From an uncultured Chloroflexota bacterium (lineage in GTDB: Bacteria; Chloroflexota; Anaerolineae; UBA4142; SHND01): DNA of 61,625 bases. Where the stretch lies: contig CALMZO010000260.1 of the NCBI GenBank assembly GCA_937870825.1, positions 1 to 61,625 on the forward strand, given 5' to 3'. Position 1 is the first letter of the stretch, and every line of letters starts with the position of its first letter. The notes under the pieces are model-generated. The model searched no databases. It saw only the letters and a list, made by a program, of their open reading frames with translations, and was not told where the DNA came from. The position numbers and the translations under genes were made by a program. This document shows, piece after piece, positions 33,906 through 41,054 of this stretch.

Positions 33906-34574
33906 CTAATTGCTCTCCGCATAATAATACTGCGCGCCGCTTTCCGCCTTTATATTGTTCAACACCGCGCCAATCACGCGCGCGTTGATTTTTTCCAATT
34001 GCGTTTGCGCTTTGCGCGCGTTTTCGCGTTTCGTTTTGCCCGCGCTGACGACGAGCAGTACGCCGTCCACTTTTTGCGAAAGCACAGCGGCGTCCGTGAC
34101 GGCGAGAACCGGCGGCGCATCGAACAGCACCATGTCCGCGCGTTCGAGCAGCGATGCCAAAATTTCGCTCATGCGTTTGGAACCCAAAATTTCTGCCGGG
34201 TTCGGCGGGAGTTGTCCGCTCGTTAACACGTCAAGATTGGGAACGTTCGTTTCTTGCGTCGGCGGATTTTTCAACACTTCGTCGTCGCGCACCATGTCCG
34301 TCAGTCCCGCGTTATTTTTCAAATTGAAAATTTGGTGCTGCGTCGGACGACGCAAGTCCGCGTCAACGAGAATTACGCGCTTGCCGCTTTGTGCGATAGT
34401 GACGGCAAGATTCGCGAGCGTCGTACTTTTGCCTTCTTCCGAACCTGCCGACGTGACGACGAGCGCGCGCAACGATTTATCGAGATTGGAAAATTCCAAA
34501 TTCGTTCGCAGCGTGCGATATGCTTCGGCGATGGGCGAACGGGGGTTAGAGATGGTGATGAGGGTATTCGTCAT
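33906..34574 (-). CDS. CpsD/CapB-type tyrosine autokinase (BY-kinase)
   Basis: The 222-residue cytoplasmic kinase contains Walker A SAGSEEGKST (42-51), Walker A' ILVDADLRRP and Walker B MVLFDAPPVL. A short tyrosine cluster near the C-terminus (QYYYAESN) is the usual autophosphorylation site. It works with the Wzz-type protein encoded just upstream to control polysaccharide chain length and export. The gap to that gene is 24 bases. The unlinked kinase and membrane parts follow the Gram-positive-like arrangement. Confidence 0.92.
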   Translation of the reverse strand: MTNTLITISNPRSPIAEAYRTLRTNLEFSNLDKSLRALVVTSAGSEEGKSTTLANLAVTIAQSGKRVILVDADLRRPTQHQIFNLKNNAGLTDMVRDDEVLKNPPTQETNVPNLDVLTSGQLPPNPAEILGSKRMSEILASLLERADMVLFDAPPVLAVTDAAVLSQKVDGVLLVVSAGKTKRENARKAQTQLEKINARVIGAVLNNIKAESGAQYYYAESN

Positions 34575-34598
34575 TCGTTGTTTGTTATTCGTCGTTCG

Positions 34599-35327
34599 TC
34601 AACTGCTTTGTGTTGCTTTTGACGGTTGCGGTTGTAGTGCAGTTTTTTGTTTCGGCGTCCCGTCTTTGACGTTGATTGTCGGAATCGTGCCGAGCACATT
34701 GAGTTTCAAAACGCGTTCGATGTCTTCGGGTTTGCGAATGTAACCGGACTGAATGTACTCGATGACGAAAATCGCAATCATGCCCGCGAGCGCGCCGAGG
34801 ATGCCGCCCGCGATAACGTTGATGGTGGTCTTGGGTGAAAATTTTTCGACAGGCGTTGCATTGTCCAACAGATTCACGAGAATGCGGTCATTCTGGTCCA
34901 TCTGTAAATTTTCTTGTTGATGAAAAAGGACAAAGTTCTCGGCGAGACTCTGTACCATCCGCTGCACCATATCTATATTCGCGTCCTTGACGGCAACTTG
35001 AATCGTCAAATCTGCTTCGTTCGGGCTTACCTCAACACCGCCCAAAAATTTTTCCGGCGGAATGTCCAACTGCAATTGGTCAATCACTTGCTGCGCCATC
35101 GTTTTCGTTTGCATTTGCTGACCATACAAACGCATCAGGTTCTTGATTGCCAAACTCTGTCCGTAATCCGAGGAGCGCGAGGGTTGGACACTCATTGTAA
35201 TCGTGGAACGATAAATCGGCGTTTGAATGCGACTGAACAACAGCGCGGCAAGCGCGCCGACAAGCGCCACCACCACCACAATCCATCCGCGTCGAATCAA
35301 CACGCGCGCGTATTCACGTAAATCCAT
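34599..35327 (-). CDS. Wzz/YveK-type polysaccharide chain-length protein
   Basis: The 242-residue protein has two membrane helices, at about 14-32 (GWIVVVVALVGALAALL) and 168-188, flanking an extracytoplasmic domain. The end of the second helix is followed by a cytoplasmic tail (KPEDIERVLKLNVLGTIP) typical of kinase-activating Wzz proteins. AAGGAG stands before the ATG. It activates the BY-kinase encoded directly after it, by analogy with CapA/CapB and YveK/YveL pairs. Confidence 0.88.
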   Translation of the reverse strand: MDLREYARVLIRRGWIVVVVALVGALAALLFSRIQTPIYRSTITMSVQPSRSSDYGQSLAIKNLMRLYGQQMQTKTMAQQVIDQLQLDIPPEKFLGGVEVSPNEADLTIQVAVKDANIDMVQRMVQSLAENFVLFHQQENLQMDQNDRILVNLLDNATPVEKFSPKTTINVIAGGILGALAGMIAIFVIEYIQSGYIRKPEDIERVLKLNVLGTIPTINVKDGTPKQKTALQPQPSKATQSS

Positions 35328-35377
35328 TTAGCAACTCCTTTCAAGGAAGCGACGTAATCTTAGCACAATTGAAAGCC

Positions 35378-35448
35378 ATGACAAGGTGACAGGGTGACAC
35401 AGTAAAAAAGGTTCACCCGTTCATCCGCTCACCTTGTCACCCTGTCAT
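35378..35448. repeat. Inverted repeat of the GTGACAGGGTGACA type
   Basis: A 20-base arm, ATGACAAGGTGACAGGGTGA (35378-35397), is matched by its near-complement at 35429-35448 (two mismatches). The right arm covers the stop codon of the upstream Wzz-like gene. Confidence 0.7.
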
Positions 35449-36119
35449 TTCCTGTCCGGAATCTCCCCCATCACGTTCAATCCCATTTTTTCCAAATCCT
35501 TTGCGCCGCGCACGGAATCATCCAAATAATCGAGAATAAAAATCAGCACGACGGCTGCCAGAAACGCGAGCAGCGCGCGAATCGGAATGTCAAGCCGCTC
35601 GCGCAAACCTTGCGTCACTTGCGATACGTCGGGTCCATCAATGATGGTGACGGTTGCGCCTTGCGAACCGAGCTGTGCGAAATATTTTGCGTTTTGCGTT
35701 TCGAGCGTTTTCGCCGCCGCGTCCGCGATTTGTTTTGCCTGCGCCGCGTCGTGCCACGTAATCGTCATGGACATGATGCGGCGTTGTTTTTCCACCGCGC
35801 CCGAAATATTATTTTTGGAGATTTGCAGCGCGGGATTGTTCAACGCCGCGTTTACATCGTTCGCAAACAGTTGACTGCGAAGAATTTCGACAAAATCATC
35901 GCGGATGTATTCCGATGCTTGATACGCGGCGAGAATGGGGTCCGTGCCGGTAACGTTCGGGTCGGCGTTGACGCCAATCGTAAAACGAATCGTCGCCACA
36001 AAAAGCGGCGGCGGATTTTGATACGTGAGTGCGGAAACGAGAACGGTCAGTACGATAAGAAGGGCGGGGATGTACCAACGCGCACGGAGAATACGCCAGT
36101 ATTCGCGAATGTCTGTCAT
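35445..36119 (-). CDS. Second Wzz-like membrane protein
   Basis: The 224-residue protein begins MTDIREYWRILRARWYIPAL and has helices at about 17-36 and 178-198, with an external domain in between (VATIRFTIGVNADPNV ... ITWHDAAQAKQIADAAA). The C-terminal DDSVRGAKDLEKMGLNVMGE fits the Wzz family tail. No strong Shine-Dalgarno is seen at the ATG 36119. With a second Wzz protein next door, a hetero-oligomer or two distinct polysaccharide routes are possible. Confidence 0.8.
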   Translation of the reverse strand: MTDIREYWRILRARWYIPALLIVLTVLVSALTYQNPPPLFVATIRFTIGVNADPNVTGTDPILAAYQASEYIRDDFVEILRSQLFANDVNAALNNPALQISKNNISGAVEKQRRIMSMTITWHDAAQAKQIADAAAKTLETQNAKYFAQLGSQGATVTIIDGPDVSQVTQGLRERLDIPIRALLAFLAAVVLIFILDYLDDSVRGAKDLEKMGLNVMGEIPDRK

Positions 36120-36226
36120 GGGGAACTGCAAAATGCGTTGTGCGGGAAACACGCCGCACTGCGAGTATAAACGCGAGTGGAGAGAATGCAAAAATGTGTG
36201 ATGGTTTAGTGTGATGCTCGTCAATT

Positions 36227-36270
36227 GAAAAATGAAACCCGTTTTTTGCAAAAAACGGGTTTCATTTTTC
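36227..36270 (-). terminator. Long perfect hairpin, terminator of the glycosyltransferase gene
   Basis: A 21-bp perfect stem (36227-36247 with 36250-36270) has a 2-base loop, and flanking GTGATGC (36211) and GCATCAC (36273) can extend it. On the minus strand it lies six bases past the glycosyltransferase stop. It contains the recurrent AAACCCG/CGGGTTT core. Confidence 0.8.
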
Positions 36271-36275
36271 AAGCA

Positions 36276-37400
36276 TCACCCCACCAATATCCTCTGCTTT
36301 AACGCCTCTTGAAACACGCGCGTATCAAATTTTTCCGCGTGCGCACGAATTTGCTGCGGGTCAAAATCGGACGCGCGAAAATTTTTCAAACTGGCAATGA
36401 GCGCGTTCGATGTGGGCGCGTGAAACAGAACGCCGTTCATCCCTTCGACAATCGTATCGAGCGCGCCGCCGCCGCCATACGCAATCACGGGACGCCCCGC
36501 CGCATTCGCTTCGAGTGGCGTGATGCCAAAATCTTCTTCGCCGGGAAACACGAACGCTTTGCACCGCGCCATCAAATTCAAACGTTCCGCGTCGGACACG
36601 CGCCCGAGAAATTTGATGTTCGATTTTGCGTGCGCTTGCAAACGCACGCGGTCACGCCCATCACCCGCAATCACGAGCGGCAGTCCCGTTTGATTGAACG
36701 CTTCAATCGCGAGGTCAATGCGTTTGTACGGAATGAGCCGCGAGACAATCAAAAAATAATCGCCGATGTCTTGCGGCGGCGCGATGTGAAACGCGGTCAC
36801 GTCCACGGGCGGATACACGATGCACGCGTCGCGCCCGTAACACGCGGCAATGCGATTTTGGACTTCACGTGAAATCGCAATGAATTCATCCACGCGCGAC
36901 GCGGCGCGTTTGTCCCATTCGCGCAAACGCGAAACGATAGCGGGCAAAAATTTGCGCGCCGCGCCGTTCACTTTTTCGTGCTGCACGTATTCATCATATT
37001 GCCAAAGAAAACGCGCGGGCGTGAGACAATAACACAAGTGCCGCGCGGCCGCGCGGGTGTTGACACCGTGCGCGAACGCGCTGGTAATCGAAAGCACCGC
37101 GTCATATTCCGACACATCAAACGATTCAAACGCGTACCGATACAGCGGCAAAAAAAGTTGATGCCGCCGATACACAAACGGCAAACGGTCCATGAACGAG
37201 ACACGAATGTCCCACGCGCGATATTCGCGCGGCATCACGCGCGGGTCGTACATGGACGTGTACACGGGCGCGTCAGGAAAAAGCGCGTGCGCGGCTTCCA
37301 ACACGCGTTCCGCGCCGCCATATTGATTTAACCAACTGACGATAAAGGCGAGTTTCAAGAAGGATGGAGAGAACTCGCGCACGCGCGTGCGCGAATCCAT
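36276..37400 (-). CDS. Glycosyltransferase, GT4-like
   Basis: The 374-residue GT-B enzyme shows the N-terminal nucleotide-sugar acceptor half (LAFIVSWLNQYGGAERVLEA) and the C-terminal donor half (FLIVSRLIPYKRIDLAIEAF, KFLGRVSDAERLNLMARCKA, FVFPGEEDFGITPLEANAAG). The E-x7-E motif is FGITPLE...; the sugar donor is unknown. It probably builds the extracellular or capsular polysaccharide whose nucleotide sugar the rml genes supply. A TTG or a nearby ATG could also be the start; ATG 37400 has only AGGGA very close to it. Confidence 0.9.
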   Translation of the reverse strand: MDSRTRVREFSPSFLKLAFIVSWLNQYGGAERVLEAAHALFPDAPVYTSMYDPRVMPREYRAWDIRVSFMDRLPFVYRRHQLFLPLYRYAFESFDVSEYDAVLSITSAFAHGVNTRAAARHLCYCLTPARFLWQYDEYVQHEKVNGAARKFLPAIVSRLREWDKRAASRVDEFIAISREVQNRIAACYGRDACIVYPPVDVTAFHIAPPQDIGDYFLIVSRLIPYKRIDLAIEAFNQTGLPLVIAGDGRDRVRLQAHAKSNIKFLGRVSDAERLNLMARCKAFVFPGEEDFGITPLEANAAGRPVIAYGGGGALDTIVEGMNGVLFHAPTSNALIASLKNFRASDFDPQQIRAHAEKFDTRVFQEALKQRILVG

Positions 37401-37444
37401 TCCCTACATTATCACAAGCAGGGAAAAAAGGTAAACAACACGCG

Positions 37445-38929
37445 TTAGGTTTGCAACAACGCGGCGGGGTCGAGCAGGGGAATGGAGGCGGCGCGCACGG
37501 CAAAGGGATAATTCAACAATGCTTTGCCGAGCAACTCATCGACGCGCAGGGCGATACCTTGCGGTTCTTGCAATTCGACAAGCGAAATTCCGGCGGGCGC
37601 GCCGAGCTGCGCTTTGCTCACCGCTTTGAAGGACTCGACATCGAGGACACGCCATTCGTTCGCGCTGTTGCTCGATTCTTTTTGGCGTTTCGCCACTTCC
37701 GGCGCAAGCCAAATCCGCGCGCCCGCAATCTGAACGGTGGGAATGGCATAAATACGCGTGCCGGTGCGCACCAATTCCACTTCGAGCAGACCGACGAGGC
37801 GCGGCACGTCGAGTGTAAAGACGGTGCCGTGTCCCAATTCAGAACGAATGTCAATGTGTCCGCCCACCGCGTTTAATTTTTCTTGGACAACGCTCATCCC
37901 AATCCCGCGTCCCGCGTTCGGCGTAATCGTGTGCGCCATCGAAAAATTGGGAAGCAGAATCAAACGCAGCGCGTCCTTGGCATTCATACTGCGCCGCTGT
38001 TCGCGCGTGACAAGTCCTTGCGAATACGCCGCTTGCAAAATCGCGCCCGCGTCCATGCCGCGTCCATCGTCGCCGACTTGAATCAATACGCGGTCGCCTT
38101 TGCGCTGGGCGCGCAGGGTCACAGTTCCCGCGTTGTCTTTTTGCGCCCATGTGCGTTCGGCGGGCAGTTCGATGCCGTGTGTAATCGCGTTGCGCAAGAG
38201 ATGCAGCAGCGGTTCGTTCAATTCATCCAGCATCGCGTGACACAATTCGACATCCACGCCTTGTGTGACGACGCGGACGGTTTTGTTTTGCTGGCGCGCG
38301 AGTTCGGTGAGCACGCGTCCGTAGCGGTCAAACACGGGACCGACAGGCGACATGTTCAACTGCCAGGTGAGCCGCCGCAATTCGCGGACGAGCTCGCGTT
38401 GATTGCGAATGGCAGAATCCGCGTGCGGCGATTGCGTTTGCGCGGCGGCATGTTCGAGAACGTTGCTGCTCGCGGCGAGTTCGGCAATTAGTTCGAGCAG
38501 CAAATTCAAATCTTGCTGACGCACGCGCACATTGGCAGAGAGCGGTGAAGTGAACACCTGGGCAGCGGGTTCGACAGAATCTTTTTCGGTGGCTTGAATG
38601 ACGGCAGCAGTTTCCGCGCGCCGCAAACGCACATTGATTTCTTCGGCGGCATTCCGCAGCAAACGAATCGAAAGGTCGGTGGGCGTTTCGTTTTGATTCT
38701 TTATTCGCGCGAACAAATCTTCAAGCGAATGAGAAGCGCGCGTGAGTTCGCCATAGCCCATCGTGGCGGACATGGCTTTTAACGTATGCGCGGCGCGAAA
38801 CGCCGCGTTCAATTCATTGCGGTTGGCGGGAGCATCGCTGAGCGCGTCGAGGCTGGCATGAATTGCGGCGAGTTGTTCTTGTGCTTCCGCAAAATAGAGG
38901 GAACGATATTTTTCGAGGTCGGCAGACAT
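37445..38929 (-). CDS. CheA-like hybrid sensor histidine kinase (HPt, HATPase, CheW)
   Basis: The 494-residue kinase has an N-terminal Hpt domain with the phospho-accepting His in FRAAHTLKAMSATMGY. A dimerisation region follows, then a HATPase_c domain (N box LLHLLRNAITHGIELP, G1 DDGRGMD, F/G2 region AGRGIGMSVV and GHGTVF), and a C-terminal CheW-like domain (about 375-494). No membrane helix is present, so it is cytoplasmic. The ATG at 38929 is chosen because the Hpt begins there. Together with the REC-GGDEF gene 74 bases upstream on the same strand it could form a phosphorelay outside classical chemotaxis; no receptor is seen here. Confidence 0.9.
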   Translation of the reverse strand: MSADLEKYRSLYFAEAQEQLAAIHASLDALSDAPANRNELNAAFRAAHTLKAMSATMGYGELTRASHSLEDLFARIKNQNETPTDLSIRLLRNAAEEINVRLRRAETAAVIQATEKDSVEPAAQVFTSPLSANVRVRQQDLNLLLELIAELAASSNVLEHAAAQTQSPHADSAIRNQRELVRELRRLTWQLNMSPVGPVFDRYGRVLTELARQQNKTVRVVTQGVDVELCHAMLDELNEPLLHLLRNAITHGIELPAERTWAQKDNAGTVTLRAQRKGDRVLIQVGDDGRGMDAGAILQAAYSQGLVTREQRRSMNAKDALRLILLPNFSMAHTITPNAGRGIGMSVVQEKLNAVGGHIDIRSELGHGTVFTLDVPRLVGLLEVELVRTGTRIYAIPTVQIAGARIWLAPEVAKRQKESSNSANEWRVLDVESFKAVSKAQLGAPAGISLVELQEPQGIALRVDELLGKALLNYPFAVRAASIPLLDPAALLQT

Positions 38930-38950
38930 GACAAAAGCGTTGAGGGATGA

Positions 38951-38982
38951 GCATTGAGTAACGAGTAACAACTACTCAATGC
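38951..38982. repeat. Short intergenic hairpin between the REC-GGDEF and CheA-like genes
   Basis: GCATTGAGTA (38951-38960) pairs with TACTCAATGC (38973-38982) in the 74-bp gap. It may attenuate or stabilise the joint message. Confidence 0.5.
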
Positions 38983-39003
38983 CCGATGCTCGCAACTCGG
39001 CGC

Positions 39004-39942
39004 TTAGCGCGTTCTGCGGTCACGCGCCCAATTCCCCCCCCCCTGCGATTTCAGAAAGCGCATGACTTCGGCGAGGAGGTCACTGACTTGGACATAATTG
39101 ATGAGGACGCGGCGTTCGTTGGTGACGATCGCAACCGAGAGTGTCATTAACGCGATGGGACGCTGCTCCCCGCGCCGTCCATCGACGAGAATGTGATTGC
39201 GGGCGATGTCATCGGCGGAATAGAACATGTCGCGCAGACCGCGAAACTGCTCGACAATCGTTTGCGCGAACGTTTCCGCCGTTTCGGGAGTGGCAACCGC
39301 GATGAAATCATCGCTGCCGAGATGGGCGACGAACGCGCCGCGCGCGGGCAGCATTTCCACCATCAACCGCGCGAGTTCGGCAAGCACGTGGTCGCCCGCG
39401 CTGTGTCCATACAATTGGTTGTACGGACGGAAATGGTCAATGTCCGCGTAAATGACGGCGGTGGGTTGGTTCTGGGAAAGGCGCGCGTTGATTTGACGAT
39501 GCAGGTACGGCGCGGCGGGCAGTTTCGTGAGGGGATTGAACTGGTAGCTGCGCCGCAAGAGCGCTTCGACATTGGCGACGAGTTCTTCGGCGTCGAACGA
39601 TTTGCGCACAAAACCATCTGCGCCACCTTTCAAACTTTGAATCTCGATGGCAGGACTGCTGTCGCCCGTGAAAATGAGTATGGGAATGTGATTTGTAAAG
39701 GGGTCGGCTTTCAAACGTTTGACAATATCGAGCCCATCCACATCGGGCATGTATGCGTCGAGGATTACGAGGTCAGGGCTTTCACTCATGACCATGTCGA
39801 GGGCGCGCACGCCATTTTCGGCTTGCACGGTGGCATAACCGCGGCGCGCCAAAATTTCGGCGGTGCGGTCACGATGCAAACGGACATCATCTACAATGAG
39901 AATTTTTTCGCGCAGGCGATTGCCAACTTTTTCCATACTCAT
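39004..39942 (-). CDS. Response regulator with degenerate GGDEF domain
   Basis: The 312-residue protein starts MSMEKVGNRLREKILIVDD. The receiver domain has acidic Asp18-Asp19, the phosphorylation site Asp62 (LVILDAYMPD), Thr in LIFTGD and Lys in VRKSFD. The C-terminal GGDEF-like domain shows YADIDHFRPYNQLYGHSAGD but has GSDDF in the signature position, so cyclase activity is doubtful. A run of ten C (39034-39043) near the 3' end encodes SQGGGNW and could change the C-terminus by slippage. It probably receives phosphate from the CheA-like kinase. Confidence 0.88.
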   Translation of the reverse strand: MSMEKVGNRLREKILIVDDVRLHRDRTAEILARRGYATVQAENGVRALDMVMSESPDLVILDAYMPDVDGLDIVKRLKADPFTNHIPILIFTGDSSPAIEIQSLKGGADGFVRKSFDAEELVANVEALLRRSYQFNPLTKLPAAPYLHRQINARLSQNQPTAVIYADIDHFRPYNQLYGHSAGDHVLAELARLMVEMLPARGAFVAHLGSDDFIAVATPETAETFAQTIVEQFRGLRDMFYSADDIARNHILVDGRRGEQRPIALMTLSVAIVTNERRVLINYVQVSDLLAEVMRFLKSQGGGNWARDRRTR

Positions 39943-39991
39943 TTCGCTGCATGCGATTATATCATTGCGGCATTCCTGCAAGCAAGGGGGA

Positions 39992-40146
39992 TACTGGTAC
40001 AATACAGGGCAACTGCAAAGTCGCGTTAACTGTCATTTCGAGCGCATGCGAGAAATCTCACTACGCGCGGCAGGCGAGATTTCTCACTCCGTTCGAAATG
40101 ACACCTCCTTGTCAAGGGACTTTGCAAACGCCCTACTGGTACAATA
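39992..40146. mobile_element. Small palindromic element flanked by 13-bp direct repeats
   Basis: The direct repeats TACTGGTACAATA stand at 39992-40004 and 40134-40146. Between them lie 129 bp. The ends (GGGCAACTGCAAAGTC at 40007 and the complement of GGGCGTTTGCAAAGTC at 40118-40133) match at 13 of 16 positions. The centre holds a GTCATTTCGA...TCGAAATGAC palindrome. Direct repeats of this length look like a target-site duplication of a MITE-like insertion. Confidence 0.65.
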
Positions 40147-40149
40147 AAA

Positions 40150-40206
40150 GAAACCCGTTTCCTTCGGTTCACTTGGAGCAAAGCGAAGAAAACGGGTTTC
40201 GTTTTT
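40150..40206 (-). terminator. Intrinsic terminator downstream of the lipoprotein gene
   Basis: GAAACCCGTTT (from 40150) pairs with AAACGGGTTTC (to 40200), extended by CTTCG/CGAAG. T-rich tails occur on both sides, so it may work in both directions. It reuses the AAACCCG stem seen elsewhere. Confidence 0.7.
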
Positions 40207-40328
40207 CAATACCCTCGCCAATTTCAATCACGCCGTCCAAAAAGGCGTTTTCTCGTTTGAAATCAGGAGCGTGATTTGCCCAAAAATTACAAAACGGGTT
40301 TTTGGCGAAGGTATTGGTTTTTATTGGC

Positions 40329-40853
40329 TTATTGCGCCTGGAGATTGTAGGTCAGCGAGACGATGCGCCAACCGTCTGCGGCTTTGGTAAAGACCCACGC
40401 GTTGCAGTTGTCGCAATTGGTGACGCCAATTTTGACGCTGCTGGTCGCGGTGGCATTGTTGCCGTTAACGGTGACTTGGATATTTGGATGTTCGCAAAAG
40501 GTGGGGTTGGACGGGAAAATAATATTGACGTAGCGGTCACGCAGCGCGTCCCAATTTTTCCACGTCACATCATCGCCCGTGTTGTCTTTGGTGTGATTGG
40601 CGTCCATGACAACGCCGTTGGTTGCCCACATGCCTTGCAAGCGGTCTACGTCTTGTTGGACGACGGCTTCACACTCGGCATTGATGAGTTGGCGAATGGC
40701 TTCTTCGTCGGAAGCGGGAACAGGGGTTGCGGTGCGCACGCGCGTGGCTTGCGGTTGAACGGCAGGAGGAGTTGGCGGAGGACTGCCGCAACCGGCAACA
40801 AGAATCAGACCGACCGTCAACGCGCCGGCAATTTTTGTAAAGCGAGAGAACAT
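40329..40853 (-). CDS. Lipoprotein with SnoaL/NTF2-like (ketosteroid-isomerase-like) domain
   Basis: The 174-residue precursor begins MFSRFTKIAGALTVGLILVAGCGS, with a lipobox (VAGC) and a Pro/Thr linker. The rest has the NTF2-like pattern (ASDEEAIRQLINAECEAVVQ, VDRLQGMWATNGVV, GWRIVSLTYNLQ). A Cys-rich loop, CDNCNAW, is unusual. AAAGGAG precedes the ATG at 40853. It is a small-ligand-binding or enzyme-like fold on the outer face of the cytoplasmic membrane; no function is assigned. Confidence 0.8.
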   Translation of the reverse strand: MFSRFTKIAGALTVGLILVAGCGSPPPTPPAVQPQATRVRTATPVPASDEEAIRQLINAECEAVVQQDVDRLQGMWATNGVVMDANHTKDNTGDDVTWKNWDALRDRYVNIIFPSNPTFCEHPNIQVTVNGNNATATSSVKIGVTNCDNCNAWVFTKAADGWRIVSLTYNLQAQ

Positions 40854-41054
40854 AACTGACGAGCTCCTTTTCGATGTTACGCAGAATGCTTTCTTGTATC
40901 CGAAAAATGCTGATAGCGAATAGACAGCGGAACGCGGTGAAATGTTCCGCGTGCGGGCTATGGACACAAGAACGCCATCACAAACGCGTCAACGTACCGA
41001 CGCCAATGCGTGATGGCGCCAAGATTTTAGCACGGCTTGAATGTAGCGCAAAAA

